Assembly: GCA_944325655.1 (NCBI GenBank)
Contig: CALVAW010000001.1
Coordinates: 16,651 to 80,650, forward strand
Length of the DNA stretch: 64,000 nucleotides
Reading direction: 5' to 3'
From: Candidatus Gastranaerophilales bacterium
GTDB lineage: Bacteria > Cyanobacteriota > Vampirovibrionia > Gastranaerophilales > Gastranaerophilaceae
The translations under genes were made by a program, and so were the position numbers. The notes under the pieces were generated by a model that did not search any database, was not told the DNA's origin, and worked only from the letters and a program-made list of their open reading frames with translations. Of the stretch, positions 33,969-42,580 are shown piece by piece. Every line of letters begins with the position of its first letter. Position 1 is the first letter of the stretch.

Positions 33969-35747
33969 CTACTCTTGCAACTCTTCCCACTCTAAAAGAA
34001 CATATCCGCAAGCACCTTTTCCGCCGTTTGCAAGTCCATATCCTCCGCCGCCGCCACAGCCTCCATATCCTAAAGCAGCCGTACCGTCTTGAGATTCTAA
34101 AGTGCCGCCATCGCCCACATAACAAGTACTCACACCGGAAAGAGCGGCTCCTTTTGAACCCAACAAAGAAGTTGATGATATGGAATCTTGAAATGTTGCA
34201 TTTGTATCATCCGTACCTAAAATTTTTATGCCATCTTTATATATATAGCTATGTTTTATAGTTTCAGCAGGAACAGACTGAACAACGGTACCCGAAGAAT
34301 TAATATATTTAGACTTAGCTCCATTTGAACCATCCCCCACAATTATTTTATATGTTTCATTCGGATTTACAGAAATTGTTTTTGTAACTTTTTTACCCGA
34401 ATTTCCGCCTTTGCCGCCTGATTTAGCTTTTAAATATTTAATTACAATAATTCCATCTAAACCATATTGTTTTATGCTGGATGAAAGCCAATATTCGGCA
34501 GTTCCGTATGTCCTATCATTATAAGAATTATTATATCCTGCCCCATTTCCGCCGCCGCAATATCCGTTATACAAACTTTCAAGCGGCGATGCACCACCTT
34601 TGCCCGAATTTGCAACAAAATATCCTTTATAATTGACTCCTGCATTACATTCTGAATTTCCGCCGGAATTCCCACCCGGTTTTCCGCCGCCGCCACCGGT
34701 TGCTATACATCCATAATTCAATTCATTGCTATCTCCGCCATTACCGCCCAAACCTGTTCCGCCACCGCCGCCACCTCCGCCGCCGCTTCTTGAAATATCT
34801 GAATTGTAATTAAAAAAGACAGGCTCTCCGCCGCCGCCACCTCCGCCTCCTACATAAAGATAATGTGACTCACCCGGAGTACCCAATCTGCTCGCACCTC
34901 CGCCGCCACCGCCGCCCCCTGACAGACCGCAATGTCCAAAAAAAGAACTACCTGAGCCTCCATTTAATTTTCCGCCGTACCCGCCTCTGCGCATACCTTC
35001 AAAAATACTCATGCTACTATGAACTGAGCCACCTTGGCCTCCGGTCCCATCTTCAGCCGGTGCCCCCGTAATCATTGACTGCGTAGAAACACTTATCTCC
35101 AAAGTCGTATCAACAAAATATGGATCCCAAACCGTCGTTTGTCTAATACCCAAAGGAAGAGAACCGCCAGAACAATTATCAACCTTCCCTCCGCCACCTC
35201 CTACAAATACATACGTGGAAGCCGTATTAGCAAATTTAACTATTTTATTCAAATAATATCCGCCTGAACCACCGCCACCTGCACCCTGATACCTGTATAC
35301 GCTATTCCAACAAACGTTAGAAGAGGCACCTCCCCCCGCTCCCCCTGCGCCGCACATATCAACCAAAGCATACTTATTTCTCAATTCAGGCGGTATTTCA
35401 ATATAACTCTCACCAATATTTGTTATTTTTAAAGAATACATATCGCCTTCGCCGGCCCCTCCGCCTTCTGCTCCTGATATTAAAGTAGCTTTTATTTCAT
35501 TAACACCCTCAGGAACAAGAAAATCATACTCACCGGCCGCGATAAACTCTTTGCGGCGAACTTCAGATTTTTTTTCTTGTTGAATATATTTTATAATAGT
35601 CGTAGAAGAATTTAATTTTTTAGTTATAATCGGCATAAAAGCGGCAAGTAAAGCGCTAATTATAATCATTCCGATTAAAAGCTCAATTAAACTAAAGGCA
35701 TAATAAAAATTCATATTATAAAAACGCTTTTTTTCATATTTTTTCAC
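33969..35747 (-). CDS. Prepilin-like protein fused to a long glycine-rich region
   Basis: About 592 residues from a GTG at 35747, chosen because AAGGGAGA lies 5-6 bases upstream; an in-frame ATG at 35786 lies before that site. The N-terminus has a type IV prepilin signal, YAFSLIELLIGMIIISALLA, after a 20-residue basic leader. Two modules open with a beta strand of the 'VPEGVNEIKATLISG' type. They run into poly-Gly stretches (up to nine Gly) mixed with Tyr, Asn, Ser and Cys, as in bacterial glycine-rich (Gly_rich_2-like) repeat proteins. The final segment is CGYVLLEWEELQE. It probably forms a surface or pilus-tip protein after prepilin peptidase cleavage (inference). It is divergent from an S24-type regulator. 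Confidence 0.8.
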   Translation of the reverse strand: MKKYEKKRFYNMNFYYAFSLIELLIGMIIISALLAAFMPIITKKLNSSTTIIKYIQQEKKSEVRRKEFIAAGEYDFLVPEGVNEIKATLISGAEGGGAGEGDMYSLKITNIGESYIEIPPELRNKYALVDMCGAGGAGGGASSNVCWNSVYRYQGAGGGGSGGYYLNKIVKFANTASTYVFVGGGGGKVDNCSGGSLPLGIRQTTVWDPYFVDTTLEISVSTQSMITGAPAEDGTGGQGGSVHSSMSIFEGMRRGGYGGKLNGGSGSSFFGHCGLSGGGGGGGGASRLGTPGESHYLYVGGGGGGGGEPVFFNYNSDISRSGGGGGGGGGTGLGGNGGDSNELNYGCIATGGGGGKPGGNSGGNSECNAGVNYKGYFVANSGKGGASPLESLYNGYCGGGNGAGYNNSYNDRTYGTAEYWLSSSIKQYGLDGIIVIKYLKAKSGGKGGNSGKKVTKTISVNPNETYKIIVGDGSNGAKSKYINSSGTVVQSVPAETIKHSYIYKDGIKILGTDDTNATFQDSISSTSLLGSKGAALSGVSTCYVGDGGTLESQDGTAALGYGGCGGGGGYGLANGGKGACGYVLLEWEELQE

Positions 35748-35944
35748 GACATCTCCCTTTAATGCATATTTAGTATGCATTATCAATAATTTTTGTTATA
35801 ATTATTAACAAAACAGGCAAAATCAGACAAACAACAAACACTTTTTAACGTTTCTTGTTGCAAATTCCTAATTACTTATAAAAATTTATTCAAATTTAAA
35901 TCACACAACTAATATACACATTATTTAACATAATGTCAATAGAT

Positions 35945-35977
35945 TTTTCTATTTAATTATAGAAAATTTATAGAAAA
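35945..35977. promoter_or_regulatory. Candidate operator of the S24-type regulator
   Basis: Inverted repeat TTTTCTAT-N6-ATAGAAAA (35945-35966) plus a third half-site ATAGAAAA (35970-35977), offset by 11 bp, one helical turn. The third copy overlaps the ribosome binding site of the 35987 gene, which fits autorepression. A further small dyad, CATTAT-N5-ATAATG, lies just upstream near 35920-35936. Confidence 0.55.
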
Positions 35978-35986
35978 GGTAAATAA

Positions 35987-36577
35987 ATGAAATTAAAATA
36001 CAAACAATGTTTAGAGATTATCGAAAAAAAATTAAATTTTAAAATAAATCACAATAACATTTCAAAAATTATCAATGTTAGTGCCAATGCCTTATCAAAC
36101 AGATTTTCTAATGATGGATATCTGAAAGATGAAGAAATTAAAAAAATAGAAGATTTCTACAAAATAAATATAACAGATATGCATACGAGTGCTAATATAG
36201 ATTTTTTTTCGGATATATTTAATTTCAAAAATCAAATAACAAATGAAAAAATACAAATTCCTCTGAATTTTATTAAAAACTTTTCAAATGCTGATGATTA
36301 CTTTATCCTTGAAACAGCCGGTGACACAATGAGCCCGATTATTAAAGATAAAGACAAGCTTTTAATTAAACGACACAAAGGAGAACAAATTCTGGATAAT
36401 CATATTTATATATTTGAATATAACAACGAAATCTTTATAAAAAGATTAACAAAAAATATTGATCAGATTGTTATAAAATCAGACAATGAATTATATCCCA
36501 CAAGAATTCTCCAAAAAGATGAATTTAAAGAATTTTCTATAATAGGACAAATAATAGGTTTAATAAGAGATATCTAA
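35987..36577 (+). CDS. HTH/peptidase-S24-type transcriptional regulator (C1 repressor-like)
   Basis: 196 residues. An N-terminal HTH-like helical domain (1-65; ISKIINVSANALSNRFSNDG) is followed by an S24 (LexA/UmuD/CI) domain (about 85-195). The catalytic segment reads AGDTMSP where the family has GDSM: Thr114 replaces the nucleophilic Ser, while the general-base Lys (IFIKRL, Lys152) remains. It may be a non-cleaving repressor or use Thr. It resembles phage C1 repressors, but no phage genes lie nearby. AAAGG precedes the ATG. It is divergent from the glycine-rich prepilin-like gene, its likely target. Confidence 0.85.
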   Translation: MKLKYKQCLEIIEKKLNFKINHNNISKIINVSANALSNRFSNDGYLKDEEIKKIEDFYKINITDMHTSANIDFFSDIFNFKNQITNEKIQIPLNFIKNFSNADDYFILETAGDTMSPIIKDKDKLLIKRHKGEQILDNHIYIFEYNNEIFIKRLTKNIDQIVIKSDNELYPTRILQKDEFKEFSIIGQIIGLIRDI

Positions 36578-36663
36578 ACCTTGCAACTCAAACCATACTT
36601 TTGCATGATTTAAGCAAAACAAAATAATGTGATAATAACCGTAATTTGAAAGGTCATCACAAA

Positions 36664-37200
36664 ATGTTTAATGCTGAAAACACAACAATTATTTGCATAG
36701 ATTTACAAGAAAAACTCATAAATATGCTTAAAAATGGCGCTATTATAAAAGAAAATAGTGTCAAATTAATGAAAGCAGCCAATATTTTAAATATAAATAC
36801 AATAATTACGGAACAATATCCAAAAGGCCTTGGAGATACAACGGAAGACATAAAATCGATTAAAAATTTTTTAACTATTGAAAAAAACACCTTCAGTGCA
36901 TATCAAACCAAAGAATTTCAAGAAAATTTCAAAAAAATTGAAAATAAAAACATAATAATTTTTGGGATTGAAACGCATATATGCGTACTGCAAACCGTGA
37001 TTGACCTTATAGATGAAGGGTACAATGTTTTTATTCTAAAAGATTGCAGTGCTTCAAGAAATGAAGAAAACCACAATGTCGCCTTAGAATTGGCAAAACA
37101 AAAAGGAGCAAGCATCATAACATTGGAAATTGCTCTTTTTAACTTTTTAAAAAGCTCAAAACATCAACATTTCAAAGAAATTCAAATGTTAATTAAATAA
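36664..37200 (+). CDS. Isochorismatase-family cysteine hydrolase
   Basis: 178 residues from the ATG at 36664, with AAAGG 10 bases upstream; a TTG at 36646 precedes the binding site. The catalytic triad is visible: Asp in ICIDLQEKL, Lys in IEKNTFSAY, Cys in GIETHICVLQT. The last motif carries the non-proline cis-bond pattern of the family. Members hydrolyse isochorismate, nicotinamide or N-carbamoyl amides; short stand-alone forms like this are of unknown substrate. It has an extended -10 (TGT-GATAAT, 36628-36636). Confidence 0.9.
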   Translation: MFNAENTTIICIDLQEKLINMLKNGAIIKENSVKLMKAANILNINTIITEQYPKGLGDTTEDIKSIKNFLTIEKNTFSAYQTKEFQENFKKIENKNIIIFGIETHICVLQTVIDLIDEGYNVFILKDCSASRNEENHNVALELAKQKGASIITLEIALFNFLKSSKHQHFKEIQMLIK

Positions 37201-37213
37201 TTCAGGGGAGAAA

Positions 37214-37528
37214 ATGATAACATCGGTTAGTTTTAATAGCGCTCAAATGTTGGCTCTTGACAGCAACGTGTCCATAAATTCAATATCTACATTCAATGCT
37301 CAAGAAGCTTATGAAAATACTTTTGAAGATGTAGTGCAAGAAAATATATCTCAAAACGAAGCAGCAAAAAACGATAATCAAAGCTCGTTTTCAAATTACG
37401 ATTTTAAAAAAATTGAAACCGAAAAAACAAATTTTGACCAAAGACAAAATTATTTCATAACAAAAGAATTTGACACAATTAATTTTAAAAATGCCATGAA
37501 TAAGTATATTCTGGAGAGTATAAAATAA
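37214..37528 (+). CDS. Hypothetical polar protein, 104 residues
   Basis: Begins MITSVSFNSAQMLALDSNVS; rich in Asn, Gln, Glu and Phe with predicted disorder and a helical end (NFKNAMNKYILESIK). GGGGAG lies 4-5 bases upstream and the gene follows the cysteine hydrolase by 13 bases, so it is probably co-transcribed. It has no domain or signal peptide. The start is loosely like the tagged proteins but lacks the F-K/R element. Confidence 0.65.
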   Translation: MITSVSFNSAQMLALDSNVSINSISTFNAQEAYENTFEDVVQENISQNEAAKNDNQSSFSNYDFKKIETEKTNFDQRQNYFITKEFDTINFKNAMNKYILESIK

Positions 37529-37532
37529 ATTA

Positions 37533-37904
37533 TTACTTTTTAGAAGCAATTATCTCAATTTCAACCTTTGCTCCCTTGGGCAATTGCGCTTGAACACAAG
37601 AACGAGCAGGTTTTGAAACAAAATATTGAGCATAAATTTTATTAAATTCTTGAAAATCATTCATATCTGATAAAAAGCAAGTTGTCTTTACGACATCTTC
37701 AAAATCACTGCCTGCTGCGTCTAAAACCGCCTTTATATTGCGAATAACAAGCAAAGTCTGCTCTTGAACCGTACCGGCTAAAAATTCATTTGTTTCGGGA
37801 TTTATAGCAATTTGTCCCGAACAAAAAAGAAAATCGCCGCTTTGTATAGCTTGCGAATAAGGACCAACCGGCAAAGGTGCATGTTGTGTATTTATTATTT
37901 TCAT
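37533..37904 (-). CDS. ridA: RidA family enamine/imine deaminase
   Basis: 123 residues: APLPVGPYSQAIQSGDFLFCSGQI, the conserved Arg in PARSCVQAQLPKGAKVEIE, and IASKK end. It hydrolyses 2-aminoacrylate and other enamines from PLP enzymes before they damage other proteins. It is the last gene of the operon and lies 15 bases after ilvA, whose product generates that enamine: a clear functional pair. Confidence 0.96.
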   Translation of the reverse strand: MKIINTQHAPLPVGPYSQAIQSGDFLFCSGQIAINPETNEFLAGTVQEQTLLVIRNIKAVLDAAGSDFEDVVKTTCFLSDMNDFQEFNKIYAQYFVSKPARSCVQAQLPKGAKVEIEIIASKK

Positions 37905-37919
37905 TTCAATTCTCCTTTT

Positions 37920-39161
37920 TTATTGTACTGTTGACAAAATATTATATCCTGAAGCTATAAGAGCATTTTTTATTTTTTCAAAATGTTCAAAATTTCTCGT
38001 CTCCATAGATATTTTTAAATAACAATCATTAATATCCGTACCTTCTCCGCCTTGATTATGACGAACCCTTATAACATTTGCGCCATATTGAGCAATGATT
38101 GAGCTTACCTCTTTCAATTGCCCCGGCTTATCCAAAAGCTCAACTGTAAGATTTGAAATTCTTCCTGTTTTTAGAAGCGCTCGATTTATCACACGAGAAA
38201 GTATATTTACATCAATATTCCCACCTGAAACTATACAAACTACATTTTTATCTTTTATTGGAATTTTATCAAACATAACAGCTGCAACGGGCAACGCACC
38301 CGAACCTTCCGAGACCAATTTCTCTTTTTCCATTAATGACAAAACAGCGCTTGCTATCTCATCCTCGGATACGGTAATAATTTCATCCACGTAATTTTCA
38401 CAAAACTCAAATGTAATATCTCCGGGCAATTTAACAGCAGTTCCGTCTGCAAATGTATTTACACATTTTAACTCTACTCTTTTGTGTTCCTTAATAGAGA
38501 CGAACATAGAATCAGCTCTTTCAGCTTGCACTCCATATACCAAACAATCCGGTTTAATTTGTTTTATTGTAGCAGCAACGCCTGAAATTAACCCGCCACC
38601 GCCAATAGGTACAACAATTGCATCCACATCCTTTAATTGTTCATATATTTCAAGCGCAATCGTAGCTTGACCTGCGATTACATCCATATCATTAAAGGGA
38701 TGAATAAAAATTCCATCCGTTTCTTTTTGAAAATCCACAGCAGCCTGATATGCATCATCATATACCCCATCAATCAACCTGATTTCAGCACCGTGTGCTC
38801 TTGTTGCTTCAACCTTAGACAAAGGAGCGGTTGCCGGAATAAAAATTGTTGCTTTTATATTATTTTTTTTCGCAGCCAGCGCTACACCTTGAGCATGGTT
38901 TCCGGCAGAACAAGCAATTATTCCCTTTTCTTTTTGCCAAGGAGCCAGCTGTGATATCTTATAATATGCACCGCGCAACTTAAAAGAACCCGTTAATTGT
39001 AAATTTTCCGATTTGAGAAAAATATTATTTTTAATACTTAAAAAATCCGAATGAATTAGTTCAGTCTTTCTGGCGATGGATGATAAAACTTCTTTAGCAT
39101 CATATACTTTTTCAAGTGATAATGTATTCAATATTTCCCCCTTTTTATCGTACAATTTCAA
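37920..39161 (-). CDS. ilvA: Threonine ammonia-lyase with C-terminal ACT domain
   Basis: 413 residues. A PLP fold-type II core has the Lys in SFKLRGAY (near 61), SAGNHAQG, the phosphate loop GGGGLISG and CIVSGGNIDVN. One ACT domain (about 330-413; SNLTVELLDKPGQLKEVSSI) suggests amino-acid control. This is the short form with a single ACT domain (often called catabolic or TdcB-like plus ACT). It makes 2-oxobutyrate from Thr, for isoleucine synthesis or energy. It overlaps the upstream phosphorylase gene by 4 bases (ATGA type). Confidence 0.94.
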   Translation of the reverse strand: MKLYDKKGEILNTLSLEKVYDAKEVLSSIARKTELIHSDFLSIKNNIFLKSENLQLTGSFKLRGAYYKISQLAPWQKEKGIIACSAGNHAQGVALAAKKNNIKATIFIPATAPLSKVEATRAHGAEIRLIDGVYDDAYQAAVDFQKETDGIFIHPFNDMDVIAGQATIALEIYEQLKDVDAIVVPIGGGGLISGVAATIKQIKPDCLVYGVQAERADSMFVSIKEHKRVELKCVNTFADGTAVKLPGDITFEFCENYVDEIITVSEDEIASAVLSLMEKEKLVSEGSGALPVAAVMFDKIPIKDKNVVCIVSGGNIDVNILSRVINRALLKTGRISNLTVELLDKPGQLKEVSSIIAQYGANVIRVRHNQGGEGTDINDCYLKISMETRNFEHFEKIKNALIASGYNILSTVQ

Positions 39162-40456
39162 AAAATTAACTGTGGTTTTTCTACCTTAATTTTTGAAATT
39201 TTAAATGAATTTCTTGCGATTGTTACCGCTTCATTTAATTTTTCTTTTTCTATATCATCATAATACAATTCCATAACAGTTTCACCTTTATTAACAGGGT
39301 TTGAAACTTTTTTCTTTAATATAATTCCGGCACCATAATTTATATCATCTGTTTTTATATCTCTGCCGGCACCAAGCAATTTTGCACTATGCGCAACATC
39401 TAAAGCACATATTTTTGATATATAACCTGTCTCAAGAGCCTTTATTTCCACTTTATTATTCCCTATTTTAAACAGAGAATAATTATTAAGCACCTGAGGG
39501 TCTCCGCCTTGAGCAATAATTAACTCTCTAAATTTATTTAAAGCACTTCCATTTTTTATAACTTCATCTACCATTTTTTTGACATCAGAAAAATCGTACG
39601 CCAAACCGCAATTCATAAGAGTCTTTCCTGCTAATGCAAGAGTTATTTCATATAAATCTTCTCCGTAAAATCCTTTTAAAAACTCAATTGATTCAATAAC
39701 TTCAAGACTATTACCTATATTAAATCCCAATGGCTGTTCCATTGAACTTATTACAACATCAATACTTTTATTTAAAATTTTTCCGATTTTAACCATCAAA
39801 TCCGCAAGCTCTTTTGCTTCTTCTTTTGTCTTTATAAAAGCACCTGAGCCAAACTTTACATCTAAAACTATCGAAGTTGCACCTGAAGCAATTTTTTTAG
39901 AAACAACCGAAGCACAAATTAATGATTTATTATCAACCGTAGCTGTAACATCCCTGAGAGCATAAATCTTTCCGTCTGCGGGTGTTAAATTCGGACTTTG
40001 AGACGATATTGCAAAATTAATATTTTTAATTTGATTTAAAAATTCTTCATTACTCAATTCGCATCTAAAATTCGGGATTGATTCAAGTTTATCGATAGTG
40101 CCGCCTGTAAAACCTAAACCTCTGCCTGACAATTTAGCCATCCTAACCCCAAGGCTGGCTAAAATAGGAGCCAGCACAAGCGTGACCTTGTCTCCAACGC
40201 CGCCTGTTGAATGTTTATCTGCAATATGTTTTGCAATATGTGAAAAATCCAATACTTCGCCTGAATCCACAAAGCTTTCGGTCAAATATGCTGTTTCATT
40301 GTCACTTAATCCCTGAAAACAAACCGCCATCAACCAAGCCGACATTTGATAATCTTCAATAACACCTTTCATGTAATTTTCTACAAGAAAATATATTTCA
40401 TCTCTTGAATGCTCAAGTCCTCTTTTTTTCTTTTCAATTAAATCTACAGCTCTCAT
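39158..40456 (-). CDS. Pyrimidine-nucleoside (thymidine) phosphorylase
   Basis: 432 residues. Signature KLSGRGLGFTGGTIDKLESI; phosphate site DKHSTGGVGDKVTL; ASGATSIVLDVKFGSGAF; DINYGAGIILKKKVSNPVNKG at the C-terminus. It cleaves thymidine or uridine with phosphate to release base and (deoxy)ribose 1-phosphate in salvage. Pdp versus DeoA specificity cannot be decided by eye. AAGGAA precedes the ATG. It sits in a salvage/amino-acid operon after rlmH. Confidence 0.95.
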   Translation of the reverse strand: MRAVDLIEKKKRGLEHSRDEIYFLVENYMKGVIEDYQMSAWLMAVCFQGLSDNETAYLTESFVDSGEVLDFSHIAKHIADKHSTGGVGDKVTLVLAPILASLGVRMAKLSGRGLGFTGGTIDKLESIPNFRCELSNEEFLNQIKNINFAISSQSPNLTPADGKIYALRDVTATVDNKSLICASVVSKKIASGATSIVLDVKFGSGAFIKTKEEAKELADLMVKIGKILNKSIDVVISSMEQPLGFNIGNSLEVIESIEFLKGFYGEDLYEITLALAGKTLMNCGLAYDFSDVKKMVDEVIKNGSALNKFRELIIAQGGDPQVLNNYSLFKIGNNKVEIKALETGYISKICALDVAHSAKLLGAGRDIKTDDINYGAGIILKKKVSNPVNKGETVMELYYDDIEKEKLNEAVTIARNSFKISKIKVEKPQLIF

Positions 40457-40467
40457 TATTATTCCTT

Positions 40468-40884
40468 TTATTTGTGATATGGCTCATTATTTAAAATTTT
40501 ATATGCCCTGTATATTTGTTCTATTAACACTAAAACTGCTTCCTGATGCAAAAAAGTCATTTTAGACAAAGATAATTTAAAGTGCGATTTATTTCTTACA
40601 CTATTACTAAGACCCTCTGCACCTCCTATTAAAAACAGTAACTCGTTATAAAATCCTTCTTTTTCAATTTCTCTTAATTTTTCCGCGAATTTTACGCTTG
40701 AAAGTTCTTTTCCTTCTATTTCCAATGTTACTATATAAACATTTTGTTTGTTTTTAATATATTCTTCAATATTTTGAACTTCGACAACTTCAACTCGCCC
40801 CAAAAGACGTTTTTTATATTCCAGTACGCCTTCTCTATAAAATTTTTCTTTAAGTTTTGCTTCAAGTATAATTTTAATATTCAA
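40468..40884 (-). CDS. rlmH: 23S rRNA (pseudouridine1915-N3)-methyltransferase
   Basis: 138 residues, SPOUT fold. LLFLIGGAEGLSNSVRNKSH is the SAM-binding knot, SLSKMTFLHQEAVLVLIEQIYRAYKI follows, and the C-terminal NEPYHK is diagnostic (family ends YHK/R). Start is TTG, 6 bases after the transporter stop, with AAGG inside the end of that gene. It acts on 70S ribosomes at helix 69. Confidence 0.95.
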   Translation of the reverse strand: MNIKIILEAKLKEKFYREGVLEYKKRLLGRVEVVEVQNIEEYIKNKQNVYIVTLEIEGKELSSVKFAEKLREIEKEGFYNELLFLIGGAEGLSNSVRNKSHFKLSLSKMTFLHQEAVLVLIEQIYRAYKILNNEPYHK

Positions 40885-40890
40885 TATCTG

Positions 40891-42210
40891 CTATGCCTTA
40901 TTTTCAGCAGTCTCTCCGCACAATAACTCATAATTTAGCTCGTTTTCATTATCTGCAATTATTGCCGCAACAACTGCATCAGATGTAACATTACAAATTG
41001 TTCTCAACATATCTACAAATCTTTCGATTGTAAACAATAACGAAAATCCAACCACAAGTTGTTGAGGAGTAAGACCTATTCCGTTTAATATCAATGCAAT
41101 AGTAATCAAACCTGCTCCGGGAATACCCGCAGACGTTGAAGACGCAACTATTGCCAAAAATGCTATTTCAAATATTAACAATGGAGATAAATCAATCCCA
41201 TACATTTGCGCAAGGAATATAACCGCAATAGTCTGCACAATAGCAGTTCCGTCCATATTTAAAGTTGCGCCCAGAGGAAGCACAAAAGAACACACTCTAT
41301 TAGAAATACCTCTTTTTTCACAGCAAGTAATAGTTAAAGGCAAAGTAGCCGAAGAACTTGCAGTTCCAAAAGCAACCATAATAGCTTCAGATATTGCACC
41401 GTATAATTTTGTTACGGGGACTTTCGAAAATACCTTTAACATAAAAGGATATACTATAAAAAATTGTATTGCAAGCGCCAATGTTATAGCGGCTGCATAC
41501 TTAGAAATATCATTAAATACGGAAACACCAAAGCTTGCAACCGAAGTAGCGGTAAGTGCAAAAATACCAGGAGCCGCAAGATACATAATCCAGTCCGTAA
41601 CTTTCATGGTAGCGGCAAAAACACTCTCAAACAAAGAAACAATAGGTCTTGAAATTTCACCGGCACGCGTTAAAGCAATTGAAAATATCGTAACAAAAAC
41701 GATAATAGGAATCATTTTGCCGCCGGAGAGAGCTTCAAACGGATTTTTAGGAATTAAATCCAAAAAGATTTGAGATAAATTTTCCCTTTGATATTGAATC
41801 GCCTCTGCAACACTGCCTTGAATATTTTGAATTACATCAGGATTAACAAGACTTTGAGCATTAAGACCCGGATGCAGTGCAAGAGCAATAAAAGATGCAA
41901 CACATACTGCAATTACCGTAATAATTCCGTAATACAATAGCATCTTAGTACCAAACTTAGCAAGCTGTTTGGAATCACCTATATTTGAAATACCTATAAT
42001 AATAGCACTTATTACCAATGGCAAAACAACCATCTGAATCACATAAATAAAAGCTGTCGCAATAAAATTTAATATACTATATACCCTGGGATATGCCTCT
42101 TGGGGAAAAAGAAAACCGACCAATACACCTAAAAGCAAACCAATAAATATATGACCGTTTCTTTTTATACCTAGTAAAAGCGCAATTATTACTTGCATAT
42201 GTAAACCCAT
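40891..42210 (-). CDS. Dicarboxylate/amino acid:cation symporter (GltP/DctA type)
   Basis: 439 residues with eight membrane helices plus two re-entrant loops. Family motifs are present: FGTASSSATLPLTITC (Ser-rich loop), NMDGTAIVQ (cation site), STSAGIPGAGLITIALIL and DMLRTICNVTSDA. It imports glutamate, aspartate or C4-dicarboxylates with Na+ or H+. GAGGAA is 8 bases before the ATG. It is the first gene of the five-gene minus operon. Confidence 0.93.
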   Translation of the reverse strand: MGLHMQVIIALLLGIKRNGHIFIGLLLGVLVGFLFPQEAYPRVYSILNFIATAFIYVIQMVVLPLVISAIIIGISNIGDSKQLAKFGTKMLLYYGIITVIAVCVASFIALALHPGLNAQSLVNPDVIQNIQGSVAEAIQYQRENLSQIFLDLIPKNPFEALSGGKMIPIIVFVTIFSIALTRAGEISRPIVSLFESVFAATMKVTDWIMYLAAPGIFALTATSVASFGVSVFNDISKYAAAITLALAIQFFIVYPFMLKVFSKVPVTKLYGAISEAIMVAFGTASSSATLPLTITCCEKRGISNRVCSFVLPLGATLNMDGTAIVQTIAVIFLAQMYGIDLSPLLIFEIAFLAIVASSTSAGIPGAGLITIALILNGIGLTPQQLVVGFSLLFTIERFVDMLRTICNVTSDAVVAAIIADNENELNYELLCGETAENKA

Positions 42211-42312
42211 GGGTAAAATTCCTCATAATACTGTCGTGATTTATTTTACAACTTTTTAAAGTAAATTGCAAAAAAATTCAAACGAAAAACCGATTTAATA
42301 AAAATAATAATA

Positions 42313-42321
42313 TGTCATATT
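42313..42321 (+). promoter_or_regulatory. Extended -10, predicted leaderless
   Basis: TGT plus CATATT (42316-42321), then exactly 6 bases to the ATG at 42328. The hexamer is weaker than at the other sites, but TATG precedes it in the same arrangement. Confidence 0.4.
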
Positions 42322-42327
42322 TTCGGT

Positions 42328-42513
42328 ATGAAAAAAAAGAATGATAATTTAAATTTTTTGGGAATAATGTTTGAATGTTGTAATGTGTACGGAAGAATAT
42401 ACAAAAACAAAGAAGGCACACATTACATAGGAAGATGCCCAAAATGCATGCGCTCAATTAAAATCAAAATAGGTGAAAATGGCACAAATCAAAGATTTTT
42501 TAAAGCATATTAA
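42328..42513 (+). CDS. Small Cys-rich (zinc-ribbon-like) protein
   Basis: 61 residues with FECCNVYGRIYKN, then GRCPKCMRSIKIKIG: two Cys pairs spaced like a minimal zinc ribbon. No signal peptide, so cytosolic; basic. No ribosome binding site, in line with the leaderless prediction. Nucleic-acid binding is a guess from fold type. Convergent with the 42581 gene across a shared hairpin. Confidence 0.65.
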   Translation: MKKKNDNLNFLGIMFECCNVYGRIYKNKEGTHYIGRCPKCMRSIKIKIGENGTNQRFFKAY

Positions 42514-42541
42514 GTAAAATTCACCCGCAAATGCGGGTGAT
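42514..42541. terminator. Hairpin terminator between convergent genes
   Basis: TCACCCGC/GCGGGTGA stem (42521-42528/42533-42540), loop AAAT. The T tract is moderate on the minus strand (ATTTTACTT) and weak on the plus strand. Confidence 0.6.
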
Positions 42542-42580
42542 AATACAAAGGAATAATAGAAATAATAGGAGTGATGTGAA

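Noticed and set aside
34030..35350. Many short GC-rich direct repeats (CCGCCGCCACC type), at first like a repeat array
   Set aside because: They have no regular spacer and fall in frame as Gly codons of the glycine-rich prepilin-like protein on the minus strand; not CRISPR or a VNTR.
35987..36577. Prophage suspected because of a C1-like repressor
   Set aside because: No integrase, terminase, capsid or tail gene and no attachment repeats lie nearby.
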